Source of the DNA: Bacteroidota bacterium
Lineage (GTDB): Bacteria; Bacteroidota; Bacteroidia; Bacteroidales; VadinHA17
Direction of reading: 5' to 3'
Length of the DNA stretch: 23,459 nt
NCBI GenBank assembly: GCA_022711195.1
Contig: JAKLFN010000011.1
Coordinates: 1 to 23,459, forward strand
Positions 1-6,802 of this stretch are shown piece by piece; within the stretch, counting starts at the first letter, position 1; each line of letters starts with the position of its first letter. The notes beneath the pieces were generated by a model. The model made no database searches and was not told the origin of the DNA. It saw only the letters and a list, made by a program, of their open reading frames with translations. The position numbers and the translations under genes are program-made.

Positions 1-297
1 ACCGGCAATAACAGGAACTAAATAATATGTGTCGGTAAGTGTGCCGGCGTTATCAATATAGTTTGTACTTTGTTCAAGGGGTTCAGCATTCAGCTTGTTG
101 GTTCCCTTGTATATGTTGAAGGAAATATCTGAAGGATCACCGGCGAGAAGCCTCCAGCTTATGAAAACAACTGTACCGCTGTTCTTTACGGCCACAATGC
201 CGCGGTCGATATTTTCGATCTGTGGCTGTGCATGCAGGGATAATGTCGAAAATACAAGGATTATAAGAATCCCGGACCGGAAGATTTTCTGCATCAT
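1..297 (-). CDS. Rhamnogalacturonan lyase, family PL11 (5' part only)
   Basis: Partial gene running off the left edge; 99 codons are visible. The start is a double ATG (297 or 294). Residues 1-24 form a signal peptide (basic start MMQKIFRS, a hydrophobic stretch, then LHAQ before the predicted cleavage site). The mature start reads ENIDRGIVAVKNSG, then VVFISWRLL and DPSDISFNIYKG. This 'RG-VAVK ... SWRLL ... DP-DI-FN-Y' pattern is the hallmark N-terminal beta domain of PL11 rhamnogalacturonan endo-/exolyases (YesW/YesX type), which cleave the pectin rhamnogalacturonan-I backbone by beta-elimination in the periplasm or outside the cell. The catalytic beta-propeller lies outside the window, so activity cannot be judged. 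It is divergent from the DUF1846 gene across a 155-bp spacer. Family assignment rests on recognised sequence pattern, without alignment. Confidence 0.82.
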   Translation of the reverse strand, partial: MMQKIFRSGILIILVFSTLSLHAQPQIENIDRGIVAVKNSGTVVFISWRLLAGDPSDISFNIYKGTNKLNAEPLEQSTNYIDNAGTLTDTYYLVPVIAG

Positions 298-452
298 GGG
301 AGAGAATGATTATTTCTTAATAAATAAGACTTAATGCATAACGCAAAGGTATCAAACGGAATGAATTTTTAGATATCAACATTAATAAAGCAATCTGAAA
401 AAATTGCTAATATTGATGCATGTATTATTCTTCAGAATAGACAGGATTACAT
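298..452. promoter_or_regulatory. Divergent intergenic region between PL11 lyase and DUF1846 gene
   Basis: AT-rich 155-bp spacer that must carry the promoters of both divergent genes. Toward DUF1846, the octamer TAATATTG at 408-415 is one base off the Bacteroidota TAnnTTTG -7 box, but no convincing -33 box stands the right distance upstream. An AGGA four to eight bases before ATG 453 may help initiation. Toward the lyase, a TTTG on the minus strand (about 344-347) could be a -33 box, with only a weak -7 match downstream. No operator-like palindrome was seen. Confidence 0.35.
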
Positions 453-1979
453 ATGAAAGATCCGGAGAAACCAGGTTTCGACAACGAAAAATATCTCAGT
501 GAACAGACTGCTTCTATCCTTGAGAGGGTAAACCGTTTTAACCATAAGCTTTATCTTGAATTCGGGGGTAAGATACTCTACGACTATCATGCTGCAAGGG
601 TGCTTCCCGGTTTCGATCCGAACGTCAAGATGCGGCTCCTTCAGATGCTGAAAGATAACATCGATGTCATACTCTGTATTCATGCAGGAGCCATTGAAAG
701 AAAAAAGGTGAGGGCCGATTTTGGCATTACCTACGATGTCGATGCACTAAAAACAATTGACGATTTTCGCGACTGGGGCCTTGAGATAAAAGCGGTGGTA
801 ATAACACGCTACCAGGACCAGCCCCCTGCAAAGGCCTTCAGGAATAAGCTTGAGATGCGGGGGATAAAGGTATATCTTCATTATCCAACGAAAGGATATC
901 CTACCGATATCGACCTGATAGTCAGCGATCAGGGATATGGTGTAAACGAATATGTCGAGACTACCAAGCCGATAGTCATAGTTACCGGTCCTGGCCCGGG
1001 AAGCGGTAAGCTGGCAACATGCCTGTGCAACTTATACCATGAATATAAAAGAGGTATCAAGGCAGGATATGCCAAGTTCGAGACATTCCCGATATGGGAT
1101 CTTCCTGTCGACCATCTTGTAAACATCGCCTATGAGGCAGCAACGGTAGACCTCGATGATAAAGTGATGATCGACGATCATCACCTGAAATCATATAACA
1201 TCAAGACTGTAAACTATAACCGCGACATTGAGGCATTTCATCTTCTGAAACGAATAATTGAGAAAATCACTGGCGGAAGCTCGATGTACCAGTCGCCCAC
1301 CGATATGGGTGTAAATCGTGCCAGCGCAGGTATAATCGATGATAAGCTTATTGCGGAAGCTTCATACCAGGAGATAATCAGAAGGTACTTCCGGTGCAAC
1401 GTCGAATTTGCAATGGGTCTGGCAGAACGGGATATCGTTGACCGGATCAACATGATAATGATAAAGGTGGGTGCAAGATCTGACGACCGGAGGGTGGTGC
1501 TTCCTGCACGCCAGGCAGCCCTTGATGCCGAAGCGGAGAGGAAGGGACACGATGGTATCTTCTGCGGTGCGGCCCTGGAGCTCCACGATGGAACTATTAT
1601 CACAGGCAAAAACTCACCTCTTCTTCATGCCTCCTCGAGCCTGATCCTTAATGCAGCAAAACACCTTGCAGGGCTGCCCGATAAAATGTACCTCCTTCCC
1701 GAAGCAATAATAAACTCTGTCAAGTACCTGAAAAAAGATATCCTCGACGGGAAGCTTGTAAGCCTCGACGTTGACGAGACACTAATAGTACTGGGTATCA
1801 GCGCTCTTTCAAATCCGGCTGCAAAAATGGCTCTCGAAAACCTTAAGCTGCTGCGCGATTGTGAGGTACACCTGACACATATCCCTACACCCGGCGATGA
1901 AGCAGGGTGGAGAAAACTGAAGGTCAACCTCACCTGCGATCCGGAGTACTCCAGCAAGAGTTTGTTTATAAGCGGATAG
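453..1979 (+). CDS. DUF1846 (UPF0371) family protein
   Basis: Cytoplasmic protein of 508 residues, the usual length (about 500) for the DUF1846/UPF0371 family. Recognisable family features are the N-terminal GFDNEKYL..Q and FGGKILYDYHAARVLPGFDPN stretches, a glycine-rich P-loop-like segment GPGPGSGK at about 179-186 followed by LATCL, SPTDMGVNR in the middle, and HLTHIP near the C-terminus. Crystal structures of the family exist, but its reaction is not established; the glycine-rich loop suggests nucleotide binding (inference). There is no signal peptide or membrane segment. ATG 453 is the only sensible start and is preceded by AGGA. It appears monocistronic: the next gene is 145 bp away with a REP-like hairpin between. 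Confidence 0.9.
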   Translation: MKDPEKPGFDNEKYLSEQTASILERVNRFNHKLYLEFGGKILYDYHAARVLPGFDPNVKMRLLQMLKDNIDVILCIHAGAIERKKVRADFGITYDVDALKTIDDFRDWGLEIKAVVITRYQDQPPAKAFRNKLEMRGIKVYLHYPTKGYPTDIDLIVSDQGYGVNEYVETTKPIVIVTGPGPGSGKLATCLCNLYHEYKRGIKAGYAKFETFPIWDLPVDHLVNIAYEAATVDLDDKVMIDDHHLKSYNIKTVNYNRDIEAFHLLKRIIEKITGGSSMYQSPTDMGVNRASAGIIDDKLIAEASYQEIIRRYFRCNVEFAMGLAERDIVDRINMIMIKVGARSDDRRVVLPARQAALDAEAERKGHDGIFCGAALELHDGTIITGKNSPLLHASSSLILNAAKHLAGLPDKMYLLPEAIINSVKYLKKDILDGKLVSLDVDETLIVLGISALSNPAAKMALENLKLLRDCEVHLTHIPTPGDEAGWRKLKVNLTCDPEYSSKSLFISG

Positions 1980-2032
1980 AAAAAAGAGTGGGTGAGTGGG
2001 ATAATGATAAAAGACCCTGTACACAAGACCGC

Positions 2033-2056
2033 CAGCCTTCGCCAAGGCTTCGGCTG
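2033..2056. repeat. Short REP-like hairpin (GAAGCCTT/GCGAAGG family)
   Basis: The segment begins CAGCC and ends GGCTG, and contains a perfect hairpin AGCCTT-CGCC-AAGGCT at 2034-2049. Read on the minus strand it is CAGCC, then GAAGCCTT, then GGCGAA, then GGCTG. That is the same arrangement as the larger hairpin at 6574-6630 (CCCACC, GAAGCCTT, GCGAA, GGTGGG), so it looks like a short member of a dispersed family. A T-rich run (ACTTTTATTATATTT) follows about 10 bases later, so it may also end transcription of the DUF1846 gene; the T-run is too far for a classical terminator. Confidence 0.5.
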
Positions 2057-2124
2057 CCAAAGCAAGACTTTTATTATATTTGTATTCTATGCGGACCTTT
2101 ATATAACCTTTATATTTTGCAGCC

Positions 2125-2841
2125 ATGCTAAAATATATCAACCTGATTTTCTTTGGAGTGATGGTCTTGATGAATTACCTGGCCAACGCCCTGCCACTGA
2201 ACAACAAGACTACCGGCCAGCTTTCCGATGCCCTGCCTAACCTTTTCGTGCCAACAGGTCTGACATTCTCAATATGGGGTGTCATTTACCTGCTGATAGC
2301 AGTATTCCTGGTTCTGCAGTTCAGGTCGTCGAACGAAAAAATGCTTGAGAGTATCGGCTGGCTCTTTGCCATCTCCTGCTTTCTGAATGCTCTCTGGATA
2401 GTCGCATGGCACTACCAGCGTATACCTCTTTCGGTGATGATAATGATTCTTCTTCTCATCACTCTTATATACATTAATTTGTCAATCCGCAACCTTCCCA
2501 TGGGATTTGTAAAGGCAGCTTTCGGTACATATCTCGGCTGGATCTGCATAGCCACGATAGCTAACATAACGGCTCTGCTTGTACAATATCAGTGGAACGG
2601 CTTCGGAATCCCGGAGCCGGTGTGGACGATTATTATGATTGCAGCCGGCACGGTGATCGTCTCCCTGGCCCTTCTCCGCCTGCAGAATCCATTTATCGGA
2701 TTGTCAGTCATCTGGGCATTTCTCGGTATATACCTGAAAAGGAATTCTGATTATAATACTATCGCCATTGCTGCAATTATTGCGATGGTATTGGTAACTG
2801 TCGTAACGATACTGGGTTTCTTCAGATGGAGTCGAAGATAG
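2125..2841 (+). CDS. TspO/MBR-like tryptophan-rich membrane protein
   Basis: Integral membrane protein of 238 residues with about seven hydrophobic segments. The stretch FVPTGLTFSIWGVIYL (residues about 42-57) followed by LNALWIVAWH resembles the P-x-G-x-x-F-x-x-W signature and tryptophan content of bacterial tryptophan-rich sensory / TspO-MBR-type proteins. It belongs to the longer branch found in Bacteroidota, often annotated only as a tryptophan-rich sensory protein. TspO proteins bind tetrapyrroles and cholesterol-like ligands; no ligand can be read here. ATG 2125 gives a normal hydrophobic N-terminus; upstream is the REP-like hairpin spacer. The last 16 bp overlap the next gene in another frame, which indicates translational coupling with the AEC transporter. 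Confidence 0.7.
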   Translation: MLKYINLIFFGVMVLMNYLANALPLNNKTTGQLSDALPNLFVPTGLTFSIWGVIYLLIAVFLVLQFRSSNEKMLESIGWLFAISCFLNALWIVAWHYQRIPLSVMIMILLLITLIYINLSIRNLPMGFVKAAFGTYLGWICIATIANITALLVQYQWNGFGIPEPVWTIIMIAAGTVIVSLALLRLQNPFIGLSVIWAFLGIYLKRNSDYNTIAIAAIIAMVLVTVVTILGFFRWSRR

Positions 2842-3782
2842 TCCTTACCCAGATAGCCATTCTTGCCGTAGTGGTTATTATTGGTGCTATTGCGGCAAAG
2901 GCTGGGGTTTTCAACCGCGAGTCGAAGGATGTCATTTCAAAGGTGATATTCAATATCTCCCTTCCACTGATGCTCTTCACAAATTTTTTCAGGCTTGAAG
3001 CTTCTCCAAAACTGATCTCTAACAGCCTGACAGTGCTTGCGGTCGCAGTTCTTGTTATCCTGCTGCTGCTGGTTATCGGGACTCTTTCTGCAAGGGTCTT
3101 TAAGCTGAAGGATGCCGAATCGGCAGTATTCAGGACACACTCTATGTTCGGGAACACAATATTTCTTGGTTTTCCACTGGTTACGGCACTTTTTGGTGTT
3201 GAAGGATTGCTATATGCAAGCATGTACCAGCTTGTGTCGACAATCCTTATGTGGACTGTGGGAGTGGTGATCCTGAGTCATGGCAACGGTATCTCCTGGA
3301 AGAAGAGCATCGTGAAGGTCATAAATCCGAATACCATTGCCACCCTCCTGGGTCTTTTGTTCTTTATGTTATCCGTGAAGCTCCCTTCAGTGCTGCTGAA
3401 GCCAATGACCGACCTGGGCGCCGCAAACACTTGGCTTTCGATGCTATATATAGGAGCTATGCTTTACTTCTCAAATGTAGGAGGATTGCTTCGCAGGAAG
3501 AGCCTTTACCTGATAAGCCTGAACAGGCTGGTCGTCGCCCCTGCGCTGCTGATTGCACTTTTCTATATTGCAGGGCATTATGCAGGCTTCACGCCCGACA
3601 GGCTTGTATCATCAGTAATAATACTTGAGGCTTCAATGCCATGCATGGCCACAGTGGTGATAATGGCAAAGGAGCTTGGTTCTGATGATTCACTGGCTGT
3701 CGGCAATGTATTCGTCTCAACAATCTTCAGTATTCTTACACTTCCGCTTGTGGTTATGGCTCTTACAGCATTTTTACAATAG
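2826..3782 (+). CDS. AEC-family transporter (auxin efflux carrier-type permease)
   Basis: A 318-residue inner-membrane protein with about ten hydrophobic helices. The N-terminal half carries the family pattern: IGAIAAKAGVFN, then VISKVIFNISLPLMLFTNFF (the conserved 'N--LP---F' region), followed by the FGNTIFLGFPL motif at roughly 100-110. The C-terminal half repeats it (VIILEASMPCMATVVIMAKE). AEC (Mem_trans) proteins are secondary carriers for organic or amino acids, malate and related anions; the substrate cannot be predicted. Its start lies inside the 3' end of the TspO-like gene (16-bp overlap), so the two are probably co-translated. The secreted hydrolase follows 26 bp after the stop, likely in the same transcript. 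Confidence 0.88.
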   Translation: MESKIVLTQIAILAVVVIIGAIAAKAGVFNRESKDVISKVIFNISLPLMLFTNFFRLEASPKLISNSLTVLAVAVLVILLLLVIGTLSARVFKLKDAESAVFRTHSMFGNTIFLGFPLVTALFGVEGLLYASMYQLVSTILMWTVGVVILSHGNGISWKKSIVKVINPNTIATLLGLLFFMLSVKLPSVLLKPMTDLGAANTWLSMLYIGAMLYFSNVGGLLRRKSLYLISLNRLVVAPALLIALFYIAGHYAGFTPDRLVSSVIILEASMPCMATVVIMAKELGSDDSLAVGNVFVSTIFSILTLPLVVMALTAFLQ

Positions 3783-3808
3783 ATAATTAACTAACTACCT
3801 ATCTTAAA

Positions 3809-4720
3809 ATGAAATTCTATTCACAGTTCCTTCTTGGTGCAGCATTGATGCTGAGCGTTGCCAGCCCGGCTCAGCTGCCTGATATTCAGCCTTTATGGCC
3901 AAATGGTATTCCAGGCAATCCTGTTAAATATAAGACGGAGAAGCTTGTATCTAACACGTTCCGGGGAAGCTCTGACTCTCAGAGCAACAGGGTATTCAGC
4001 TGCGTATCGGATCCCGGATTCGTGATCTACCGGCCAGAAAAAGGAAAAGCCAGCGGCACCGCAATGGTCATTTGTCCCGGCGGTGGTTTTCGCGACGTCT
4101 GGTTCGACAGGGAAGGAAGCGATATGGCTTTGTTTCTGGCTCAACATGGAATAACATGTCTGGTACTTAAATACAGGACTTTCAATGCCGACCAGGAGGG
4201 ATTCAGGCTCGGCTGGAAAGATTATGCTCCCCACGTTTATGCCGATGCACGGCAGGCGATCTGGTTACTGAGGAGCAGGCGTGAAGAGCTGGGCATCGAT
4301 GAGCATAAGATTGGCATTGGAGGGTTTTCTGCAGGAGGATCATTGTCGATTATGACAGCACTGGGTATGTATCAGAAAGAGCTTCCTTCGTATGCTGATT
4401 TTGGCCAGGTAAGTAGTGATCCGGACTTTGTCGGACTCTTTTATCCGGGGCTCAATGATTCGTACCAGGAGATGGTCAGGAAGGCTTCCGGTTTTCCGCC
4501 TGTTTTTATCATGAACGGCGGTGAGGATACGACGACTCCTGCAGCAAATTGCATTGAGCTATATAAGGCGCTGACAGCAAATAAGGTAAGTGTTGAGATG
4601 CATATCTACTCAAAGGGATCTCATGGATTTGATTCAGGCATCGACAGGGGGAATGGTGTAGCTATGTGGCGTGACAGTTTTGTAGCCTGGTTAAATGACA
4701 GGGGATTTATTGCAGAATGA
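3809..4720 (+). CDS. Secreted alpha/beta hydrolase (acetyl-esterase-like)
   Basis: A 303-residue protein with a cleavable signal peptide (MKFYSQFLLGAALMLSVASPAQ). All parts of an alpha/beta-hydrolase active site are visible: oxyanion loop CPGGGF near residue 90, nucleophile elbow GFSAGG with Ser174, acid GGED with Asp240, and GSHGF with His272. The layout (PGGGF, GxSAGG, late Asp and His) matches the BD-FAE/acetyl-xylan-esterase-like group common in Bacteroidota polysaccharide degradation. It may deacetylate or de-esterify plant glycans in the periplasm; the substrate is inference. It is 26 bp downstream of the AEC transporter and on the same strand. No regulatory site was recognised in the gap. 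Confidence 0.85.
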   Translation: MKFYSQFLLGAALMLSVASPAQLPDIQPLWPNGIPGNPVKYKTEKLVSNTFRGSSDSQSNRVFSCVSDPGFVIYRPEKGKASGTAMVICPGGGFRDVWFDREGSDMALFLAQHGITCLVLKYRTFNADQEGFRLGWKDYAPHVYADARQAIWLLRSRREELGIDEHKIGIGGFSAGGSLSIMTALGMYQKELPSYADFGQVSSDPDFVGLFYPGLNDSYQEMVRKASGFPPVFIMNGGEDTTTPAANCIELYKALTANKVSVEMHIYSKGSHGFDSGIDRGNGVAMWRDSFVAWLNDRGFIAE

Positions 4721-4775
4721 TTGTAGTGCGAACTGAGGATTGCTCTAGTGTCAGAATCCTGAATTCTATGGAAAA

Positions 4776-5654
4776 ATGAAAAAGTTTCTTGTTCTTTTTA
4801 TCTTTTTATCCTTGTTGCTCCGTTCATATGCACAGGATCTGATCATCACAACCGGAGGTGATACGATAGAATGTAGCATCCAACTGGTAAAACCTGATTT
4901 TATCTATTACTCCATAAAGGTAAATGATGAATTCAGGACTGTTTCCCTTCCGGCTGGCAATGTATTGAGTTACAGATACGAGACTTCTGAACCTATAGTA
5001 CCTGTTCCAAAAGTACGTGCAACTTCCTACCGTGATTTCGGGAGGTTAAGGTTATCCTTCAACACCGGCTATGGTTACCAGCTTGGGAAAATTAAAAAAG
5101 ATATCACCCCGGATTTAACTGAATACCAGGAGAAACTGAAATCAGGTTACCAGTTCGGTGGCAGCTTTTCATATTTCCTGTCGAAGTATTTTGGACTTGG
5201 TGTGGAATACCGCAGCTTCAGGACCTCGAACAGCAAGGATAAAGTACGGTTGGTTGACGAATGGGGATTTACTGAATATGGGACCATAGCTGATAATATA
5301 AATATCTCACTGTACAATTTTATATTTACTGTGCGGGCCAGTCGCTTTCCGGGAAGAGACTCATTTTATGCAACTTATGGACTGGGGTATATAGAGTTCA
5401 GGGATAAAGCAATTGTGCTTGATGATTTCCTGATGAAAGGAGGCACCCTTGGAATGAGCACCGAGATAGGTTATGATATAGGGCTCTCTGAGAGTTGTAA
5501 ACTGGGATTTCAGCTCACATATATAACGGGTATGCTAACGGAATACCAGATTGATGATGGTAAAAGAATAAAGATTGTGGAGATCGAAAAGAAAGAAGAT
5601 TTTGGAAGCCTCTACCGTCTTGATTTTTCTGCAGGAATCAGATTTAATTTCTGA
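4776..5654 (+). CDS. Outer-membrane beta-barrel protein of unknown function
   Basis: A 292-residue protein with signal peptide MKKFLVLFIFLSLLLRSYAQ. Immediately after cleavage comes DLIITTGGDTIECSI, a small N-terminal domain pattern seen in many Bacteroidota envelope proteins ('D-I-T--GD-I-C-I'). From about residue 85 the sequence alternates polar and aromatic/hydrophobic residues (LRLSFNTGYGYQLG, FGGSFSYFLSKYFGLGVEYR, YATYGLGYIEF, CKLGFQLTYITGML). It ends LYRLDFSAGIRFNF, a C-terminal aromatic strand as expected of a barrel inserted by BamA. This points to an 8- to 10-stranded outer-membrane barrel with a periplasmic head. No enzyme motif was found, and the specific role is unknown. Confidence 0.72.
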   Translation: MKKFLVLFIFLSLLLRSYAQDLIITTGGDTIECSIQLVKPDFIYYSIKVNDEFRTVSLPAGNVLSYRYETSEPIVPVPKVRATSYRDFGRLRLSFNTGYGYQLGKIKKDITPDLTEYQEKLKSGYQFGGSFSYFLSKYFGLGVEYRSFRTSNSKDKVRLVDEWGFTEYGTIADNINISLYNFIFTVRASRFPGRDSFYATYGLGYIEFRDKAIVLDDFLMKGGTLGMSTEIGYDIGLSESCKLGFQLTYITGMLTEYQIDDGKRIKIVEIEKKEDFGSLYRLDFSAGIRFNF

Positions 5655-5690
5655 ATTAGCTTCTTTGCGGCATATTGAAAATTATGTAAT

Positions 5691-5873
5691 ATGACACAGG
5701 AAAGACTTCTATCCTGGATATTCTATTCAGTTGCCATGGCCCAGGATCTGTTAAAAGCCGGACCTTCTGAGATTTCGATGATTGCCGGATCGATGCACAC
5801 TGAATCACCTTCCCGCAGCGATCTGAAGGATTCGCTGGAGTGGCTGGTGAAGAATGGTCTGGCAGAGGGATAG
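5691..5873 (+). CDS. Small helical protein, possibly truncated
   Basis: 60 codons starting at ATG 5691, 36 bp after the barrel gene on the same strand. The sequence LLSWIFYSVAMAQ, a middle part with SEISMIAGSM, then LKDSLEWLVKNGLAEG looks like a winged-helix-type fold: two helices and a recognition helix ending in 'WL-KNGL'. Such proteins normally continue with a wing and 'L-T--G' helix. Here the frame stops with TAG right after 'NGLAEG' and stays open for another 25 codons with no clear homologous sequence. I take it as a real gene or the 5' remnant of one. AATGAC-type repeat sequence begins about 25 bp downstream and may have replaced the original 3' end (inference). Confidence 0.5.
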   Translation: MTQERLLSWIFYSVAMAQDLLKAGPSEISMIAGSMHTESPSRSDLKDSLEWLVKNGLAEG

Positions 5874-5897
5874 GGAGTTGAGCATGAAAAACCTGTC

Positions 5898-5952
5898 GTC
5901 ATTCAATTGTCATTAAATTGTTTAGTTATGAATGATGGCGAAGCCAATTGAC
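5898..5952. repeat. AATGAC-type repeat remnants with mini-hairpin
   Basis: Contains GTCATT (complement of AATGAC) at 5898-5903 and 5909-5914, and AATGAT followed by GGC-GAA-GCC and AATTGAC at 5931-5952. This is the same layout (AATGAY, short GC hairpin, AAT-GAY) as the array at 6663-6743 and the copy at 7616-7635. Together these copies bracket the RAYT gene region. Confidence 0.45.
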
Positions 5953-5993
5953 TACACGGACAAATTAGAAAATCTGACTATCTTGCCCCTGGT

Positions 5994-6227
5994 ATGATAA
6001 AGACCCTGGGATATATCCTTTTTATTCTCTCCTGTGTGGCATGGCTTCTCATCCTGATTATACCCTGGCTGGGATTTTCGAAAGCCGGAATGGCAGGAAT
6101 CATAACCGGGCTGATCATCTTTGGTGAAATAACCTTTTACGTAAGTATTCTTCTGCTTGGAAAGACTTTCTATCAGAAGATAAAATCGAAGCTGAGACTT
6201 CGAAGAAAAGATGTCCGGCAAGAGTAA
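5994..6227 (+). CDS. Two-helix membrane protein (transporter-suffix-like)
   Basis: A 77-residue protein: MIKTLGYILFILSCVAWLLI forms the first membrane segment, then PWLGFSKAGMAGIITGLIIFGEITFYVSILLLGKTF, and a basic tail (KIKSKLRLRRKD). The pattern 'LGYIL--LS---W--I--IP-L--S---KA----LII-GEI-F----LLGK' is that of small proteins named after the transporter suffix domain, which occur alone or at the C-terminus of MFS-type carriers. Their function is unknown. It stands alone, upstream of a tail-to-tail neighbour. No clear promoter was seen; the AATGAT hairpin lies just upstream. Confidence 0.6.
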   Translation: MIKTLGYILFILSCVAWLLILIIPWLGFSKAGMAGIITGLIIFGEITFYVSILLLGKTFYQKIKSKLRLRRKDVRQE

Positions 6228-6335
6228 CCGGACATGCTCACTCTCCATAATCCCGGTTTATAGATCAGGCATTGGCACCTTCAACTATCTCCTGGTATTT
6301 CTGGTCGTTCACCCGGCATTTCTCGTTGTTTTCTT

Positions 6336-6554
6336 CTACCAGTCCTTTTTCTTTTCATGTTGACCTCCCGGTGCAATGCCGGTAAGGAGGATCTTGGATA
6401 AGAGGAATAATCCTGCAGTCTGCCAGTAAGTCAGTACCAGACCGTTGAACAGATCAGGGATAAGCCAGTTCCACAGTGCCTGTACCCCGAATATTACACC
6501 GATAATAAAACCTATGCCGAGGATACCAAAACCGATGTACTTAAGAACATTCAA
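6336..6554 (-). CDS. Small membrane protein, C-terminus possibly shifted
   Basis: 72 residues: MNVLKYIGFGILGIGFIIGVIFGVQALWNWLIPDLFNGL followed by LTYWQTAGLFLLSKIL and GGQHEKKKDW. The two helices with 'LWNWL-P--F' and 'WQ--GL-LLS-IL' resemble a widespread uncharacterised Bacteroidota membrane protein that normally has a longer, charged C-terminal tail. Here the frame stops (TAG) after KKKDW. One frame over, the same strand stays open through LVEENNEKC...VEGANA to a stop near 6270, so a slip in the A-rich stretch (AAAAGAAAAAGG, minus strand) could have shortened the protein. Read as an intact small ORF with moderate confidence. Confidence 0.5.
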   Translation of the reverse strand: MNVLKYIGFGILGIGFIIGVIFGVQALWNWLIPDLFNGLVLTYWQTAGLFLLSKILLTGIAPGGQHEKKKDW

Positions 6555-6573
6555 TGGTCATTCAATCGCTTTG

Positions 6574-6630
6574 CCCACCGAAGCCTTCTTCGACCTCCGT
6601 AGCTTTTGCGAAGGAGGTAGCGAAGGTGGG
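6574..6630. repeat. REP-like imperfect hairpin (CCCACC...GGTGGG)
   Basis: 57-bp imperfect inverted repeat. The ends are CCCACC and GGTGGG, and inner parts ACCTCC (6592-6597) and GGAGGT (6613-6618) also pair, leaving a small loop around AGCTTTTGC. The order CCCACC-GAAGCCTT ... GCGAA-GGTGGG matches the minus-strand reading of the short hairpin at 2033-2056. It sits about 170 bp from the 3' end of the RAYT gene, the kind of element RAYT proteins are thought to act on. Confidence 0.6.
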
Positions 6631-6662
6631 TAATTCAATTGCTCTTTAGCATTTTACAACTG

Positions 6663-6743
6663 AATGACGGCCGCAGGCCCAATGACGCGCAAAGCGCCAA
6701 TGACCATAGATGACGTGCGTACCACCAATGACGGCACGCAGGA
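6663..6743. repeat. 18-bp-period array of AATGAC + mini-hairpin units
   Basis: AATGAC occurs at 6663, 6681, 6699 and 6727, with an ATGAC at 6710; the main spacing is exactly 18 bp. The first two units read AATGAC + 4-bp stem, 3-nt loop, 4-bp stem + C: GGCC-GCA-GGCC (6669-6679) and GCGC-AAA-GCGC (6687-6697). Later units are degenerate (GTG-CGTAC-CAC at 6715-6725, then GGCACGC). Stem sequences differ while the spacer AATGAC and stem geometry are kept, so structure rather than sequence seems conserved. Confidence 0.6.
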
Positions 6744-6802
6744 TAAAGAATAAATTTCTTATGTAGTCCATTTCATAGACATTATCAGGAATAAATCCTT
6801 GT

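Larger units (their letters stand above)
6555..6802. other. Repeat-rich intergenic region next to the RAYT gene
   Basis: No gene was found in this 248-bp stretch. It holds a long REP-like hairpin (6574-6630), an array of AATGAC-punctuated mini-hairpins (6663-6743) and an AT-rich tail running into the 3' end of the RAYT gene. It separates two minus-strand genes. Confidence 0.6.

Noticed and set aside
95..334. 79-aa plus-strand reading frame at the left edge
   Set aside because: Antisense to the start of the PL11 lyase, which has a signal peptide and diagnostic motifs.
2033..2110. Classical rho-independent terminator after the DUF1846 gene
   Set aside because: The hairpin is short and the T-rich run starts about 10 or more bases later, so it is better described as a REP-like hairpin.
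1625..2141. Two minus-strand reading frames (146 and 110 aa) over the end of the DUF1846 gene
   Set aside because: Overlap a clear conserved gene; the 'ALAAEALAKAGG' part is the REP-like hairpin in translation.
4746..4770. Short hairpin AGAAT-CCTGA-ATTCT before the barrel gene as an operator
   Set aside because: A five-base stem is expected by chance in AT-rich spacers, and nothing else supports it.
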